From positions 150,842 to 214,841 of the forward strand of contig JAQWFD010000001.1 in the NCBI GenBank assembly GCA_028704555.1: a stretch of 64,000 bases of DNA. The letters are read 5' to 3'. This document shows positions 33,979-43,204 of the stretch, piece after piece (position 1 is the first letter of the stretch; each line of letters starts with the position of its first letter). A program made the translations under genes and the position numbers. The DNA is from Desulfobacterales bacterium (GTDB lineage: Bacteria > Desulfobacterota > Desulfobacteria > Desulfobacterales > JAQWFD01). The notes beneath the pieces were generated by a model that ran no database searches, was not told the DNA's origin, and worked only from the letters and a program-made list of their open reading frames with translations.

Positions 33979-34801
33979 CACTGCCGGGCAGAACATTCTG
34001 GTTATCGAGACCCTGTCCAGGGCATTTGGAGGGGTACAGGCGTTAAGCCGCGTATCCTTTTCCATCAAACGGGGAACGGTTTACGGTCTGATCGGCCCCA
34101 ACGGTGCGGGCAAGACCACTCTGTTTAACATCATCACGGGTATTTATCCGCCGGACCGGGGCGCGGTCGTCTTCAATGGCGTGGACCTCGTGAACCAGAA
34201 ACCCTTCGAACGGGTCATCAGCGGCATGGCCAGGACGTTTCAGAATGTCGAGCTGTTTGAGAACATGACGGTCCTTGAAAACGTGCTGGTGGGCATGCAT
34301 GTCCGAACTACCTGCGGATTCTGGGGAGCCGTTCTCAGATGGCCTGGAGTGAGGCGGGAAGAGGTCCGGTCAATAGCAAAGGCCATGGACCTTCTGGATT
34401 TTGTCGGCCTCAAATCCCTGGCGCACCTCCGGTCCGGAGACCTTCCGTTCGGCTGGCAGCGCCTTGTGGAGATGGCAAGGGCCCTGGCATCCGATCCGGC
34501 GCTTCTGCTCCTGGATGAACCGGCTGCCGGGCTGAACGCAGTGGAAACCGAACAGCTCCGGAAACTGATCGAAAAAATCCGCCAAAAGGGCGTTACCCAA
34601 ATTCTGGTGGAACATGATGTAAGCCTGACGCTGGGAATTTCAGACAGGATCATCGTCCTGGATCAGGGCGCCAAACTGGCCGAAGGCACCCCCGCTGAAA
34701 TCCGGAACCATCCGAAAGTGATGACGGCGTATCTGGGCACCCGCCAGGGTCACGACAAGAATAAATTGTGCTTGGATATGCCCCATAAAAAAGGAAAATG
34801 A
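33956..34801 (+). CDS. livG: Branched-chain amino-acid ABC transporter ATPase LivG
   Basis: This 281-aa ATPase has Walker A GPNGAGKTTLFNIITGIYPP, the LivG-type RTFQNVELFENMTVLENV, a divergent signature (LPFGWQRLVEMARALA), Walker B LLLLDEPAAGLN and the switch VEHDVSLTLGISDRIIVLDQ. The C-terminal YLGT is typical. It pairs with LivF. Confidence 0.95.
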   Translation: MKKQKNADTAGQNILVIETLSRAFGGVQALSRVSFSIKRGTVYGLIGPNGAGKTTLFNIITGIYPPDRGAVVFNGVDLVNQKPFERVISGMARTFQNVELFENMTVLENVLVGMHVRTTCGFWGAVLRWPGVRREEVRSIAKAMDLLDFVGLKSLAHLRSGDLPFGWQRLVEMARALASDPALLLLDEPAAGLNAVETEQLRKLIEKIRQKGVTQILVEHDVSLTLGISDRIIVLDQGAKLAEGTPAEIRNHPKVMTAYLGTRQGHDKNKLCLDMPHKKGK

Positions 34802-34811
34802 AAGAGGACAG

Positions 34812-35522
34812 ATGCTGCAAATTGAAAATCTGACATGCTGTTACGGCCGGATTATGGCGGTTAAAGGGATAAGCCTCTGCGTAAAACAAGGGGAACTGAT
34901 CGCGCTCATCGGCTCCAACGGGTCCGGAAAAAGCACGCTGTTATCCGCCATATGCGGTCTGCTGCCGATGTGGACCGGAACGATAAATTTTAACGGCAAG
35001 TCCATGGCACAGATGCCGCCCCCGGATATCGTCCGGACAGGCATCAGCCTGGTACCCGAGGGCCGGCAGATTTTCGGTCCGCTGAGCGTACTGGACAATT
35101 TAAAACTCGGGGCATACACCATGTACCGAAAAGGGCGGCGCAAGGAGGTTGAAACCGATCTTCACATGATCATGGCCCTGTTTCCCATCCTGAAGGAACG
35201 GGCCCACCAGCCGGCCGGAACCCTATCCGGCGGCGAACAGCAGATGCTGGCCCTGGGAAGGGCCCTGATGGCAAAACCCCGGCTGCTCGTCCTGGATGAG
35301 CCCTCCACGGGGCTGGCGCCCCTGATCGTCGATATGATCCTTCAAACCCTGGTAACACTGAGAAACAGCGGAATGACGATTCTTCTCGTCGAGCAGAACG
35401 CCCGGGCTGCGCTGGCCATCGCCGACCGCGGCTACGTGCTTCAAACCGGCCGGATTGTCCTGAAGGGGCCTGCAGCAGATCTGCTCGTCAACGACGAGGT
35501 GAAGCGGGCCTATCTGGGATAA
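34812..35522 (+). CDS. livF: Branched-chain amino-acid ABC transporter ATPase LivF
   Basis: This 236-aa ATPase has Walker A IGSNGSGKSTLLSAICG, SLVPEGRQIFGPLSVLDNLK, signature LSGGEQQMLALGRALM, Walker B LLVLDEPSTGLAP and VEQNARAALAIADRGYVLQT. It ends KRAYLG as in LivF. It completes the transporter operon. Confidence 0.95.
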   Translation: MLQIENLTCCYGRIMAVKGISLCVKQGELIALIGSNGSGKSTLLSAICGLLPMWTGTINFNGKSMAQMPPPDIVRTGISLVPEGRQIFGPLSVLDNLKLGAYTMYRKGRRKEVETDLHMIMALFPILKERAHQPAGTLSGGEQQMLALGRALMAKPRLLVLDEPSTGLAPLIVDMILQTLVTLRNSGMTILLVEQNARAALAIADRGYVLQTGRIVLKGPAADLLVNDEVKRAYLG

Positions 35523-35554
35523 CGAGGCATTCCATCGCCTTTCGCAAAACAGTT

Positions 35555-36283
35555 TCACTCCAGCAGGAAACGGTCCAGCATTTCCTTCCGACTGCGCCAG
35601 TCCGGCATGCAGCAGGAAAGAAATTCATAAAATGACCGGGAATGATTGAGGTGTTTCAAATGACAAAGTTCATGCAGGATAACGTATTCGATGCAATGCC
35701 GGGGAACCTGAACCAGATTGACATTGAGTGTGATCCGGCCCGAGTCTGTGCAGCTTCCCCACCGTCTGCGCATGACACGAACCGCCATTGTGGGTTCCGG
35801 GATATCATATCGTACGACCATGGCGTAACATTTTTGCAGGTAGCGGCCAAACGTCTCAAATGCCCGTTTCCGGTACCACCGGTCAACCGCCCGCTTGATG
35901 CTCCGGGTATCGGATCTGTCAGACACCCGAACCCAGAGAAACGGGCCCAGCAATTTTGCCGGTTTCGCCACGGTTTCTTCCACCTTCAACTGATACTGAC
36001 GCCCGAGGTACAACAGGGGCTCCCCGCTGATGTACTGTTTGGGAGCCGGCAAGGGATGAAAAGATTTCATCCGGTCAAGCGCCCATGTGATCCACAATGC
36101 TTTTTTCTGAACAGTCATGCGAACCTGTTCATCGTCAACGGCTTTCGGAGCGAATACATCCACGGTCAGCTCCGGAGACACTACGATGCGTACACGTTTT
36201 CGGTTGGTACGATAAAGGTAATAAAGGATCTGTCGTTCACCAAACTGTAACACCTGCTCCTGCTTCTCAGTCTTCATATGCAA
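35555..36283 (-). CDS. YgjP-like (DUF45, M48-type) metal-dependent hydrolase
   Basis: This 242-aa protein has the YgjP/WLM-type core: RRRWGSCTDSGRITLNVNLV and then YVILHELCHLKHLNHSRSFY, which carries the zinc-binding HExxH and a third downstream His. The N-terminal half is the usual DUF45 beta-rich part. It is cytoplasmic, with proposed proteolytic or housekeeping function; in many genomes it accompanies type I restriction loci. Here it is alone, convergent with livF. Confidence 0.85.
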   Translation of the reverse strand: MHMKTEKQEQVLQFGERQILYYLYRTNRKRVRIVVSPELTVDVFAPKAVDDEQVRMTVQKKALWITWALDRMKSFHPLPAPKQYISGEPLLYLGRQYQLKVEETVAKPAKLLGPFLWVRVSDRSDTRSIKRAVDRWYRKRAFETFGRYLQKCYAMVVRYDIPEPTMAVRVMRRRWGSCTDSGRITLNVNLVQVPRHCIEYVILHELCHLKHLNHSRSFYEFLSCCMPDWRSRKEMLDRFLLE

Positions 36284-36895
36284 CCGTCACCTTCTATGAA
36301 CCGATCAATGTTAACTCCGTGGTCGTTCAGTGCTGCATTGCGCTCAGGCCACTTCAGTATGAATACCGTCGTTTTACACCGTCATTGTGATGATTGCATC
36401 CGGACGAACTCGATGAACCCGGATGTGTCGACATACCATATTATATCCCCCGAATACCGATAGACTATCATCACCGGTTCAGGCTATGATTACTATGGAA
36501 AAGTCTTTCATTATTTAAAAAACCTCAACTGTTTATCAGGGAAAGAAGGATATTATCGTGTTATGAACCCAAAATCAACACATTCTCGAAAGAATTATTT
36601 ATTAATAAAATTAATAAGTTATAAATAAAAGCAGGAAAATGATAAAAAAATACCAGGTAAATATCAGCCAAAAGCTAATAGTCGTATTCGGGCTCAAGTC
36701 AGAAATCAGAGGACGGAAATCAGAAGTCAGAAATCAGGGGACTGGGGACTGGGGACTGGGAACTGGGAACTGGGAACTGGGAACTGAAAAAATATTCAGC
36801 CGGCAACAACCATAGAATCAGGCCTCAATCTGACCAGGTGCTATAAGTTGTGGCCGGCTTATCGCTTAAAATCCGGATGATGTCACGATCGGCTA
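36284..36895. other. Intergenic region with a heptamer array
   Basis: Apart from the 7-bp repeat array at 36691-36787, this region is AT-rich in its middle (36540-36660) and shows no gene, tRNA or clear terminator. The upstream end would contain the YgjP-like gene's promoter. Confidence 0.4.
36691..36787. repeat. Heptameric short tandem repeats (array 2)
   Basis: The units step every 7 bp: AAATCAG and AAGTCAG units, then GGGGACT three times, then GGGAACT four times. The changing units keep the period but not the sequence. Confidence 0.8.
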
Positions 36896-38221
36896 TCAGC
36901 GGACGCGGCGTGCAGGGTTATAACGCCCCGCCGACGGCGCACTGGCAGCGCGACTGAGCCCATGACCGGGTTGCGGCCGTCTTCGTCCGAAAGAAGGCGC
37001 ATCCTGTTTGTTTCCGCCCTCCTTCATGCCGAAAGGCTTGCGAGCCGGTACTGGCCGCTTCGAGGGACGAGCGTGAGTCTCACTTTTCAAAGGCTCCCGG
37101 ACATCGTAGTCAAAATCTGCCAGGATGCGGCGCTCGGTCCGGGAACCGAGAATCCGATCGATGGCTTGCGCCATCTGGATATCGTCGTCAGTGATAAGGG
37201 TAAACGCATCGCCGCTGCAGTCGGCGCGTCCGGTGCGGCCGATGCGGTGAATGTAGGCATCGGGTGTGGCCGGCATATCATAATTGATGACCCGGGATAT
37301 CCGGGAAACATCAATGCCGCGGGCGGCGATATCGGTCGCCACCAGCACCTGATATGTACCGTCACGGAATCCGTCCAGCGCGGCCTGACGACGCCCCTGG
37401 GAAAGATTCCCCTGCAGAGATGTCGACCGGTAACCGGACCTGACCAGTTGTTCTCCCAGACGTTTGGCGCGATGCTTGGTGCGGGTAAAAACAAGAACCG
37501 AACCGGTATCCCCCTGGTGCAACAGTTTCAACAGCAGTGCGCTTTTCAAATGCGGGGCTACCGGATAGAGCGCGTGGCTGACGGTTGTCGCCGGTGCCGT
37601 GGTCCCCACCTGAACGGTGACGGGGTTACGCAGGATATCTTTTGCCAACCCACGGATTTGATCCGGCATGGTAGCCGAAAACAGCAGGGTCTGCCGATTA
37701 CGCGGGAGATGTCCCAGAATCCGGCGGATATCGGGTAAAAAGCCCATATCAAACATCTGATCCGCCTCATCAAGGACCAACATCTCCAGCCGGCCAAGAT
37801 TGACAGTCCCCCTGCCGATATGATCAAGAAAACGACCCGGGCAGGCAACAACGATCTCGACGCCCTGCTTTAGTTTCTTTATCTGCGGATTAATACTCAC
37901 GCCGCCATAAATGGCGACACTGCGCAGTCCGGTATGACGACCGAGGCTTTCGATCGCCTGATGGATCTGCTCGGCCAGTTCACGGGTAGGAGCAATGACC
38001 AACGCACGGACGCAACCTCGCCCTCCCTGCATGAGCCGGTTCAGAATCGGCAGCGCAAAAACGGCCGTCTTACCAGTGCCGGTCTGGGCCAATCCCATGA
38101 CATCGCACCCCTGCATAACCTTGGGGATCGCCTGTACCTGAATCGGAGTCGGGGTGACAAATCCAGCCCCTGCAACACCAGCTGCGACATCGGGATGAAA
38201 ATTAAATTCGTTAAACTTCAT
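36896..38221 (-). CDS. DEAD-box RNA helicase (RhlE-like)
   Basis: This 441-aa protein has all helicase motifs: Q-motif TPTPIQVQAIPKVMQG, motif I AQTGTGKT, Ia PTRELAEQ, II VLDEADQM, III SATM, V ATDIAARGIDV and VI HRIGRTGRA. A basic, proline/arginine-rich tail follows (RPSKRPVPARKPFG, then GRYNPARRVR), typical of RhlE-like helicases. The ATG at 38221 follows AAGAAGG. A strong terminator hairpin lies 30 nt upstream, and the frame is open through it to an ATG at 38308, which would add 29 residues. Confidence 0.92.
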   Translation of the reverse strand: MKFNEFNFHPDVAAGVAGAGFVTPTPIQVQAIPKVMQGCDVMGLAQTGTGKTAVFALPILNRLMQGGRGCVRALVIAPTRELAEQIHQAIESLGRHTGLRSVAIYGGVSINPQIKKLKQGVEIVVACPGRFLDHIGRGTVNLGRLEMLVLDEADQMFDMGFLPDIRRILGHLPRNRQTLLFSATMPDQIRGLAKDILRNPVTVQVGTTAPATTVSHALYPVAPHLKSALLLKLLHQGDTGSVLVFTRTKHRAKRLGEQLVRSGYRSTSLQGNLSQGRRQAALDGFRDGTYQVLVATDIAARGIDVSRISRVINYDMPATPDAYIHRIGRTGRADCSGDAFTLITDDDIQMAQAIDRILGSRTERRILADFDYDVREPLKSETHARPSKRPVPARKPFGMKEGGNKQDAPSFGRRRPQPGHGLSRAASAPSAGRYNPARRVR

Positions 38222-38250
38222 AATAAAGACCTTCTTTCCATGTTCTAAAA

Positions 38251-38278
38251 CAAAAAAACCCCGGGCTATTCCGGGGCT
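38251..38278 (-). terminator. Intrinsic terminator hairpin in the leader of the helicase gene
   Basis: On the minus strand CCCCGG, a six-base loop, and CCGGGG are followed by TTTTTTT. It ends 30 nt before the helicase ATG, too close for a promoter in between. Helicase expression must then pass it, unless translation starts at 38308 and runs through it. Confidence 0.7.
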
Positions 38279-38340
38279 TACGATAGTGTCGTTTTTTTCC
38301 GGGACCATCGATCATCTCTTAAAACATAAAAAGGGTCTTA

Positions 38341-38378
38341 AAATATAAAAAGGGCTTGGGTTTTACGCCTAAGCCCTT
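38341..38378 (-). terminator. Terminator of the initiator tRNA gene
   Basis: On the minus strand AAGGGCTTAGG and CCCAAGCCCTT form a stem followed by TTTATATTT, starting 11 nt after the tRNA CCA end. Confidence 0.75.
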
Positions 38379-38388
38379 GATGATCGAT

Positions 38389-38465
<77 letters not shown>

Positions 38466-38514
38466 TCAACAAAAACACACTATACCCAATAGGGTTTATC
38501 TGTCAAGCAATTAT

Positions 38515-38817
38515 TCAGATTGAGAAAGATTTTATTTTTTCCTCCAGTTTTTCCAGGACCGGGCTTTCTGCGGTAATCCTGATCAATTTACTGCGGCCGG
38601 TTTGACCCGAGACAATTTCAACAGCGGATTTGGGTACCGAAAAAAATTTCGCAAGGTAATTGATGCACATTTTATTGGCTTCGCCATCGACCGGCGGGGC
38701 CGTCAGCTTGATTTTCAGTGCATCCCCGTAACAGCCGGCCACCTGATTTTTAGACGACCGCGGCTGGACAAATACCTTGAAGGTCAATTCATTATTTTTT
38801 TTCTGTAATGACGGCAT
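38515..38817 (-). CDS. DUF167 (YggU-family) protein
   Basis: This 100-aa protein has the YggU-family core: VFVQPRSSKNQVAGCYGDAL, IKLTAPPVDGEANKMCINYL and SAVEIVSGQTGRSKLIRI. It is a small alpha/beta protein of unknown role. It closely follows the YbgC-type gene (9-bp gap). Confidence 0.9.
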   Translation of the reverse strand: MPSLQKKNNELTFKVFVQPRSSKNQVAGCYGDALKIKLTAPPVDGEANKMCINYLAKFFSVPKSAVEIVSGQTGRSKLIRITAESPVLEKLEEKIKSFSI

Positions 38818-38826
38818 AACTCAAAT

Positions 38827-39258
38827 TCAATCGGGCTGCTCATTTTGCGCCTGAAGATACGTTTCAATCAGACCCCTGATAAACGCCGGCGGCCTGACCA
38901 CTTTGCCGTTCCGGTCAATATATGCATGCCGGGTGTAACCCCTGGCCAGCAACTTCCGACCGTCCTCCCGGTAAATCCGGTAATCGCACTTCATCCCCCC
39001 CTTGACCTGGCAATCGATTGAGGCCTCGATCAGCAGCACGTCATCATAGCGCGCCGGGGTAATAAATTTACAGTATGCCTCGGAAACCGGAAGCATATAT
39101 CCCCTCTCTTCGATTTCCTTATAGGACATCCCCAGGGACCTGAACAGATCGGTCCGCCCGACTTCGAACCATCGCAGGTAATTGGCATGATAGGCAACTC
39201 CCATCATGTCAGTATCACCATAGATCACCCGGATTTTCGTCGTGTAGGAATTATCCAT
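38827..39258 (-). CDS. Acyl-CoA thioesterase, YbgC/4HBT family
   Basis: This 143-aa hot-dog-fold protein has the family motif YGDTDMMGVAYHANYLRWFE with the catalytic Asp, then VSEAYCKFITPARYDDVLLI. It hydrolyses acyl-CoA or acyl-thioester. It overlaps the end of thrH by 8 bp. Confidence 0.9.
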   Translation of the reverse strand: MDNSYTTKIRVIYGDTDMMGVAYHANYLRWFEVGRTDLFRSLGMSYKEIEERGYMLPVSEAYCKFITPARYDDVLLIEASIDCQVKGGMKCDYRIYREDGRKLLARGYTRHAYIDRNGKVVRPPAFIRGLIETYLQAQNEQPD

Positions 39259-39859
39259 TTAAAAGAACCTTTTCCATGATTGCTTTCAGTTCGCCATAGT
39301 TTTGGGTGACCGGCAATTCCGGATACTCATCGATAATGTTTTGGGGAGGCCGGAACAAAATGCCTGTGTCGGCTTCCTTGAGCATATTGATATCATTATA
39401 TGAGTCACCGCTTGCGATGATGTTGTAATTGAGGGTTTTTAACGCCTGCACCGTCTTTTGTTTGCCGTTTTGCTGACGCATCCGGTAATCGGTGATGGTG
39501 CCGTCCGAATCAATGACCAGAGAATTGCAGAACAGGGTGGGCCATCCGAGTTTTTTCATTAACGGGCCACCAAACTGTACAAAGGTATCGGATACGATGA
39601 TGATCTGAGTCTGGGACCGGACCCAGTCCAAAAATTCGGCAGCCCCTTCCATTGGGTCCATGCCGGCGATGACTTCCTGGATATCATGGATCTTCAGCCC
39701 CTTTTCCTTGAGAATACCCAGACGTTTTTTCATGAGCACATCATAATCCGCGATATCGCGCGTGGTAAGCCGCAGTTCTTCAATACCGGTTTTTTCGGCA
39801 ACGTTTATCCAGATTTCCGGAACAAATACCCCTTCAAGATCAGAACAGACTATATGCAT
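39251..39859 (-). CDS. thrH: Phosphoserine phosphatase/homoserine phosphotransferase ThrH
   Basis: This 202-aa HAD-superfamily protein has motif I CSDLEGVFVPEIWINVAEKT (nucleophile Asp, shifted DLEG typical of ThrH), motif II IIIVSDTFVQFGGPL, a conserved Lys region, and motif III IIASGDSYNDINML. ThrH can transfer phosphate to homoserine, replacing homoserine kinase. Homoserine dehydrogenase is encoded next to it, so threonine synthesis by this route is likely. Confidence 0.92.
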   Translation of the reverse strand: MHIVCSDLEGVFVPEIWINVAEKTGIEELRLTTRDIADYDVLMKKRLGILKEKGLKIHDIQEVIAGMDPMEGAAEFLDWVRSQTQIIIVSDTFVQFGGPLMKKLGWPTLFCNSLVIDSDGTITDYRMRQQNGKQKTVQALKTLNYNIIASGDSYNDINMLKEADTGILFRPPQNIIDEYPELPVTQNYGELKAIMEKVLLNG

Positions 39860-39984
39860 GATAACTCTTTCTATAAAACGCCGGCTCCGTAAAAAACCGC
39901 CTGACGAATTGACCGTCGTACGAAGCAGGCCAGCAAAAAAAACTAAGGTTTATAGATCTCGACTGTCAACTGATGACTGCCGCC

Positions 39985-40043
39985 TCTTGACTCTTAACTC
40001 ACAACTCTTGACTCACAACTCTCGACTCTCGACTCTCGACTGT
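39985..40043. repeat. Heptameric short tandem repeats (array 3)
   Basis: Eight consecutive 7-bp units between thrH and hom: TTGACTC, TTAACTC, ACAACTC, TTGACTC, ACAACTC, and TCGACTC repeated, with the ACTC core conserved and the first three bases varying. Confidence 0.85.
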
Positions 40044-40049
40044 TATCTG

Positions 40050-41366
40050 TTACGCCTGAGCGTTTTCATCTTCAATCCGTATCAGCACCGGTGTATCCTG
40101 TACGATATCAAGCAGGGAAATTTCATACAAGGCATTTTTGACATCGGCTTCCTTCGCATGATGCGACAGCATCACAATGGGAACCGATCCGCTGGCGTTT
40201 CTTCCTTTCTGGTGGACCGATTTGATACTGATCCCGTGACTGCCCAGAATGCCGGCGATCTTGGATAACACATTCGGACGGTCCACCGCTGAAAAACGAA
40301 AATAATACTGAGTTGAAATTTCCTCGATGGAAAGGACCGGAATTTTTTTAATGTGTTCCAGTTGATAAGACAGCAGCGGCAGCCTTTCGGTGCAGCCGCA
40401 AATCAGGTTTCTCGCGATATCTACCACATCGCCGACAACCGCGCTTGCCGTCGGCATCATACCGGCTCCATGACCATACAGCAGTATATCCCCCACGGCA
40501 TCTGCGGAAACCATGATGGCATTCAGGGAGCCCTTTACATTGGAAATGATGTTGTCGCTGGGAATCATTGTCGGATGGACACGGGCTTCAACCGCATCGC
40601 CCCTGTATTTGCTGATCGCCAGAAGTTTGATCGTGTATCCGAACTGGCCGGCATATTCAATATCTTTCGGGGTGATTTTCGAAATCCCTTCGATGTAGAT
40701 ATCTTTCAGGTTGAGTTCCGCCCCGTATGCCAGAGAAGTTAAAATGGCCAGTTTATGGGCCGTATCATATCCTTCGATATCCAGGGTGGGATCGGCCTCG
40801 GCAAATCCGTTGGACTGGGCCAAAGCCAGGGCCGTATCAAAACTGCACCCCTCATCGGTAATTTTTGAAAGAATATAGTTGCAGGTTCCGTTGAGAATAC
40901 CGGTCATGGCGGTGATGGAATTGGCTACCAGAGACTCCCTGAGGGTTTTAATAATCGGCATGCAACCGCCGACACTGGCTTCATAGGCAAGGTCAACCCC
41001 TTTGTCTTTGGCCAGTCTGAAAATCGTGTTGCCGTGTTGGGCAAGCAGTGCTTTATTGGCTGTCACCACATGCTTGCCGTTTTCTATGGCTTTTAGAATA
41101 AGATCTCTGGCAAGACCCAGCCCGCCGATCAATTCAATGATGATATCGATTTCAGGATCGTTGACCACCCGGTAGGCATCGGCAATCAAAACCCCGTCGT
41201 CAAAGCGGATGCCCCGGTCTCTGATGACATCGATGTCGGCAATATGCTTCAGGTGAATATCTGCCCCCACACGGGCGCTGAGCAATGCTTTTTTCTCAAT
41301 CAGAAGTCGCGCAACGCCGGTACCCACCGTACCACAGCCCAGTAGTCCTACTTGTATCGTTTTCAT
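40050..41366 (-). CDS. hom: Homoserine dehydrogenase
   Basis: This 438-aa protein has an N-terminal NAD(P)-binding domain (VGLLGCGTVGTGVARLLIEK), the catalytic domain with VTANKALLAQHG, EASVGGCMPIIKTLRE, NGTCNYILSKIT and GYDTAHKLAILTSLAYG, and a C-terminal ACT regulatory domain (SIKSVHQKGRNASGSVPIVM). It reduces aspartate semialdehyde to homoserine for Met and Thr synthesis. AAGGAA lies before the ATG. Confidence 0.96.
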   Translation of the reverse strand: MKTIQVGLLGCGTVGTGVARLLIEKKALLSARVGADIHLKHIADIDVIRDRGIRFDDGVLIADAYRVVNDPEIDIIIELIGGLGLARDLILKAIENGKHVVTANKALLAQHGNTIFRLAKDKGVDLAYEASVGGCMPIIKTLRESLVANSITAMTGILNGTCNYILSKITDEGCSFDTALALAQSNGFAEADPTLDIEGYDTAHKLAILTSLAYGAELNLKDIYIEGISKITPKDIEYAGQFGYTIKLLAISKYRGDAVEARVHPTMIPSDNIISNVKGSLNAIMVSADAVGDILLYGHGAGMMPTASAVVGDVVDIARNLICGCTERLPLLSYQLEHIKKIPVLSIEEISTQYYFRFSAVDRPNVLSKIAGILGSHGISIKSVHQKGRNASGSVPIVMLSHHAKEADVKNALYEISLLDIVQDTPVLIRIEDENAQA

Positions 41367-41772
41367 AAAAAAATTCCTTTGATCGTTTCATTGATCGAAA
41401 CCGTGTCAGTATCCCCGCTGCATGAATTCATATAAAATTCCGATCGCCTCCTCCGGCTGTCTGATCGATCCGAAGATTGGCCGAATACTGGAAGCCAGGC
41501 GAGCATACGTCATTTCGACCCTGAACATTTCACCTGAACAGTTTCATTGGTGTGCCCGGATGCGTTCAACCGAATCTGACCCGGCAGCAAAAGTGACATA
41601 CAACGACAGGGTGGCATGCCGGATAATCCGTTGCGAGCCCCTAAATATAAGCTCAAAACCTACAATATTGAACGCGTAATGTCAAAAAAATTGTTTTGAC
41701 TTTTATAGCGATACAGTTTAGCTTTTTAAGGTACAACAGTTGAAAACTATGACCTTTATCAGGAGTTCTAAT
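41367..41772. other. Intergenic region between hom and purM
   Basis: Divergent promoters for hom and purM are expected here. An 85-codon frame at 41422-41679 has no protein-like features. I see no riboswitch or terminator that I can defend. Confidence 0.4.
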
Positions 41773-42816
41773 ATGACAAAACCTTTAACGTATGCAGATG
41801 CGGGTGTTGATATTGATACGGCGAACAACCTTGTCAATAAAATCAAGGAAATCGCCCAACGAACACCCAGAGCCGGCGTGATGGGAGAAATCGGCGGTTT
41901 CGGCGGCCTGTTTTCACTCAATACGGCAGATATGGAGAAACCGGTGCTGGTCAGTTCCACTGACGGCGTCGGCACCAAACTGAAAATTGCGTTTATGATG
42001 GATAAACATGACACGGTTGGAATCGATCTGGTGGCCATGTCTGTCAATGATATCCTCGTCCAGGGAGCAAAGCCTCTGTTTTTTCTCGATTATCTGGCTA
42101 CCGGAAAGCTCAGGCCCGAAATCATAGCCTCCATTATTGAAGGGGTCGGAGAGGGCTGCCGCCAGGCAATGTGTTCCCTGATCGGCGGTGAAACCGCTGA
42201 AATGCCCGGGTTTTACAGCAACGAGGAATATGACCTGGCCGGATTTGCGGTCGGAATCGTTGATAACAGCAAAATCGTAGATGGATCGGAGATTCATGTC
42301 GGCAACAAATTAATCGGCATTGCCTCCAGCGGTCTTCACAGCAATGGGTATTCCCTGGTTCGAAAGATCTGTTTTGATGTTCTCAAGCTCAGGATCGATC
42401 AATATATCCCCGAACTGGGAAAAACCATCGGGGAGGAACTGCTGACCCCCACGAAAATATATACCGAAACTATTCAGCATTTATTAAGAGACATGTCGGT
42501 GCTGGGCCTGGCCCATATTACCGGTGGCGGAATCCCGGACAATATTCTGCGAATCATCCCCAAGGCCTGCAAGGTGGTCATCCAGCGAAACAGCTGGGAA
42601 ATTCCGCCCATTTTCAATTTCCTTCGCGAGGCTGGCAACGTATCCGAGCCTGAAATGATGCGGACCTTCAACAATGGTATCGGGATGATTGCCGTAGTCC
42701 CCGACAATCAGGTCCAGGATATCCTGTCAAGGCTGAATGCGCTGAATGAAAAAGCGTACGTCATCGGAGAAATCAGAGAACAGAAGGAATCCGAAAGCCG
42801 CATTGAGTGGATCTAA
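41773..42816 (+). CDS. purM: Phosphoribosylformylglycinamidine cyclo-ligase (AIR synthetase)
   Basis: This 347-aa enzyme catalyses ATP-dependent ring closure to aminoimidazole ribonucleotide. Motifs: LTYADAGVDIDTANNLVNKI, GEIGGFGGLFSL, VSSTDGVGTKLKIAFMMDKH, VAMSVNDILVQGAKPLFFLDY, IGGETAEMPGFYS and GLAHITGGGIPDNI. The ATG at 41773 follows AGGAG at 7 nt; an earlier ATG at 41740 lacks it. It is monocistronic and followed by a structured 3' region. Confidence 0.96.
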   Translation: MTKPLTYADAGVDIDTANNLVNKIKEIAQRTPRAGVMGEIGGFGGLFSLNTADMEKPVLVSSTDGVGTKLKIAFMMDKHDTVGIDLVAMSVNDILVQGAKPLFFLDYLATGKLRPEIIASIIEGVGEGCRQAMCSLIGGETAEMPGFYSNEEYDLAGFAVGIVDNSKIVDGSEIHVGNKLIGIASSGLHSNGYSLVRKICFDVLKLRIDQYIPELGKTIGEELLTPTKIYTETIQHLLRDMSVLGLAHITGGGIPDNILRIIPKACKVVIQRNSWEIPPIFNFLREAGNVSEPEMMRTFNNGIGMIAVVPDNQVQDILSRLNALNEKAYVIGEIREQKESESRIEWI

Positions 42817-42908
42817 CCCCGAAAACCCGATCCTTCAGACAAACAGGTGCAATACACAGGTGCATTGCATTGATACATAAAGCAGCAAATATGATTAATC
42901 GCCTCCTG

Positions 42909-42988
42909 AGATGGATCAGCCGGGGATATGAAGGCAAATCATTGTGCAAAAGCTGAGCTCCATCTCATCTGAGCACCCGGAGGGTGCC
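42909..42988 (+). ncRNA. Candidate structured RNA downstream of purM
   Basis: GAGATGGATCAGC (42909-42921) pairs with GCTGA and TCCATCTC (42953-42967), enclosing a 31-nt loop. A second perfect hairpin, GCACCC-GGA-GGGTGC (42974-42988), follows. An intrinsic terminator comes 40 nt later. The layout looks like an independent small RNA or a folded 3' UTR. It does not match a riboswitch consensus that I know. Confidence 0.4.
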
Positions 42989-43027
42989 GCCACCGCTGAA
43001 TCATCGTGATTGACCATACCGGATATC

Positions 43028-43079
43028 AGCCAGGATTTGCTCAATACCGTATCATCATTGAGCAGGTCCTGGCTTTTTT
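43028..43079 (+). terminator. Strong intrinsic terminator
   Basis: AGCCAGGA (43028-43035) pairs with TCCTGGCT (43067-43074) and GCTCAAT (43039-43045) with ATTGAGC (43057-43063), followed by six Ts. It probably ends the purM transcript. Confidence 0.85.
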
Positions 43080-43120
43080 ATTGATGGCTCCATAAAAGCA
43101 GACAGAAAAAAAGATAAGGG

Positions 43121-43204
43121 CCTTGCGGGCGGACTCAGGACCGCTATCGCTGGAGGGGCACTTCGTTTGAGGCAAAAGATATGGAAACTCCTATGCTATT
43201 GAAA
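43121..43204. repeat. Direct repeat, copy 1, upstream of and overlapping the WecA-like gene start
   Basis: The blocks GGGCGGACTCAGGACCGCTA and GCACTTCGTTTGAGGCAAAA recur at 45065-45118. A diverged block GAAACTCCTATGCTATTGAA, which includes the first codons of the gene, recurs as GAAACTTCCTATACTATTAA at 45189-45208. Confidence 0.65.

Noticed and set aside
41422..41679. 85-codon frame between hom and purM
   Set aside because: No ribosome-binding site, no family signal, and it fills the expected divergent promoter region.
42905..43079. Known riboswitch (TPP, cobalamin, c-di-GMP, ZTP, fluoride, THF, Moco)
   Set aside because: None of the conserved cores that I know is present, so it is listed only as an unknown structured RNA candidate.
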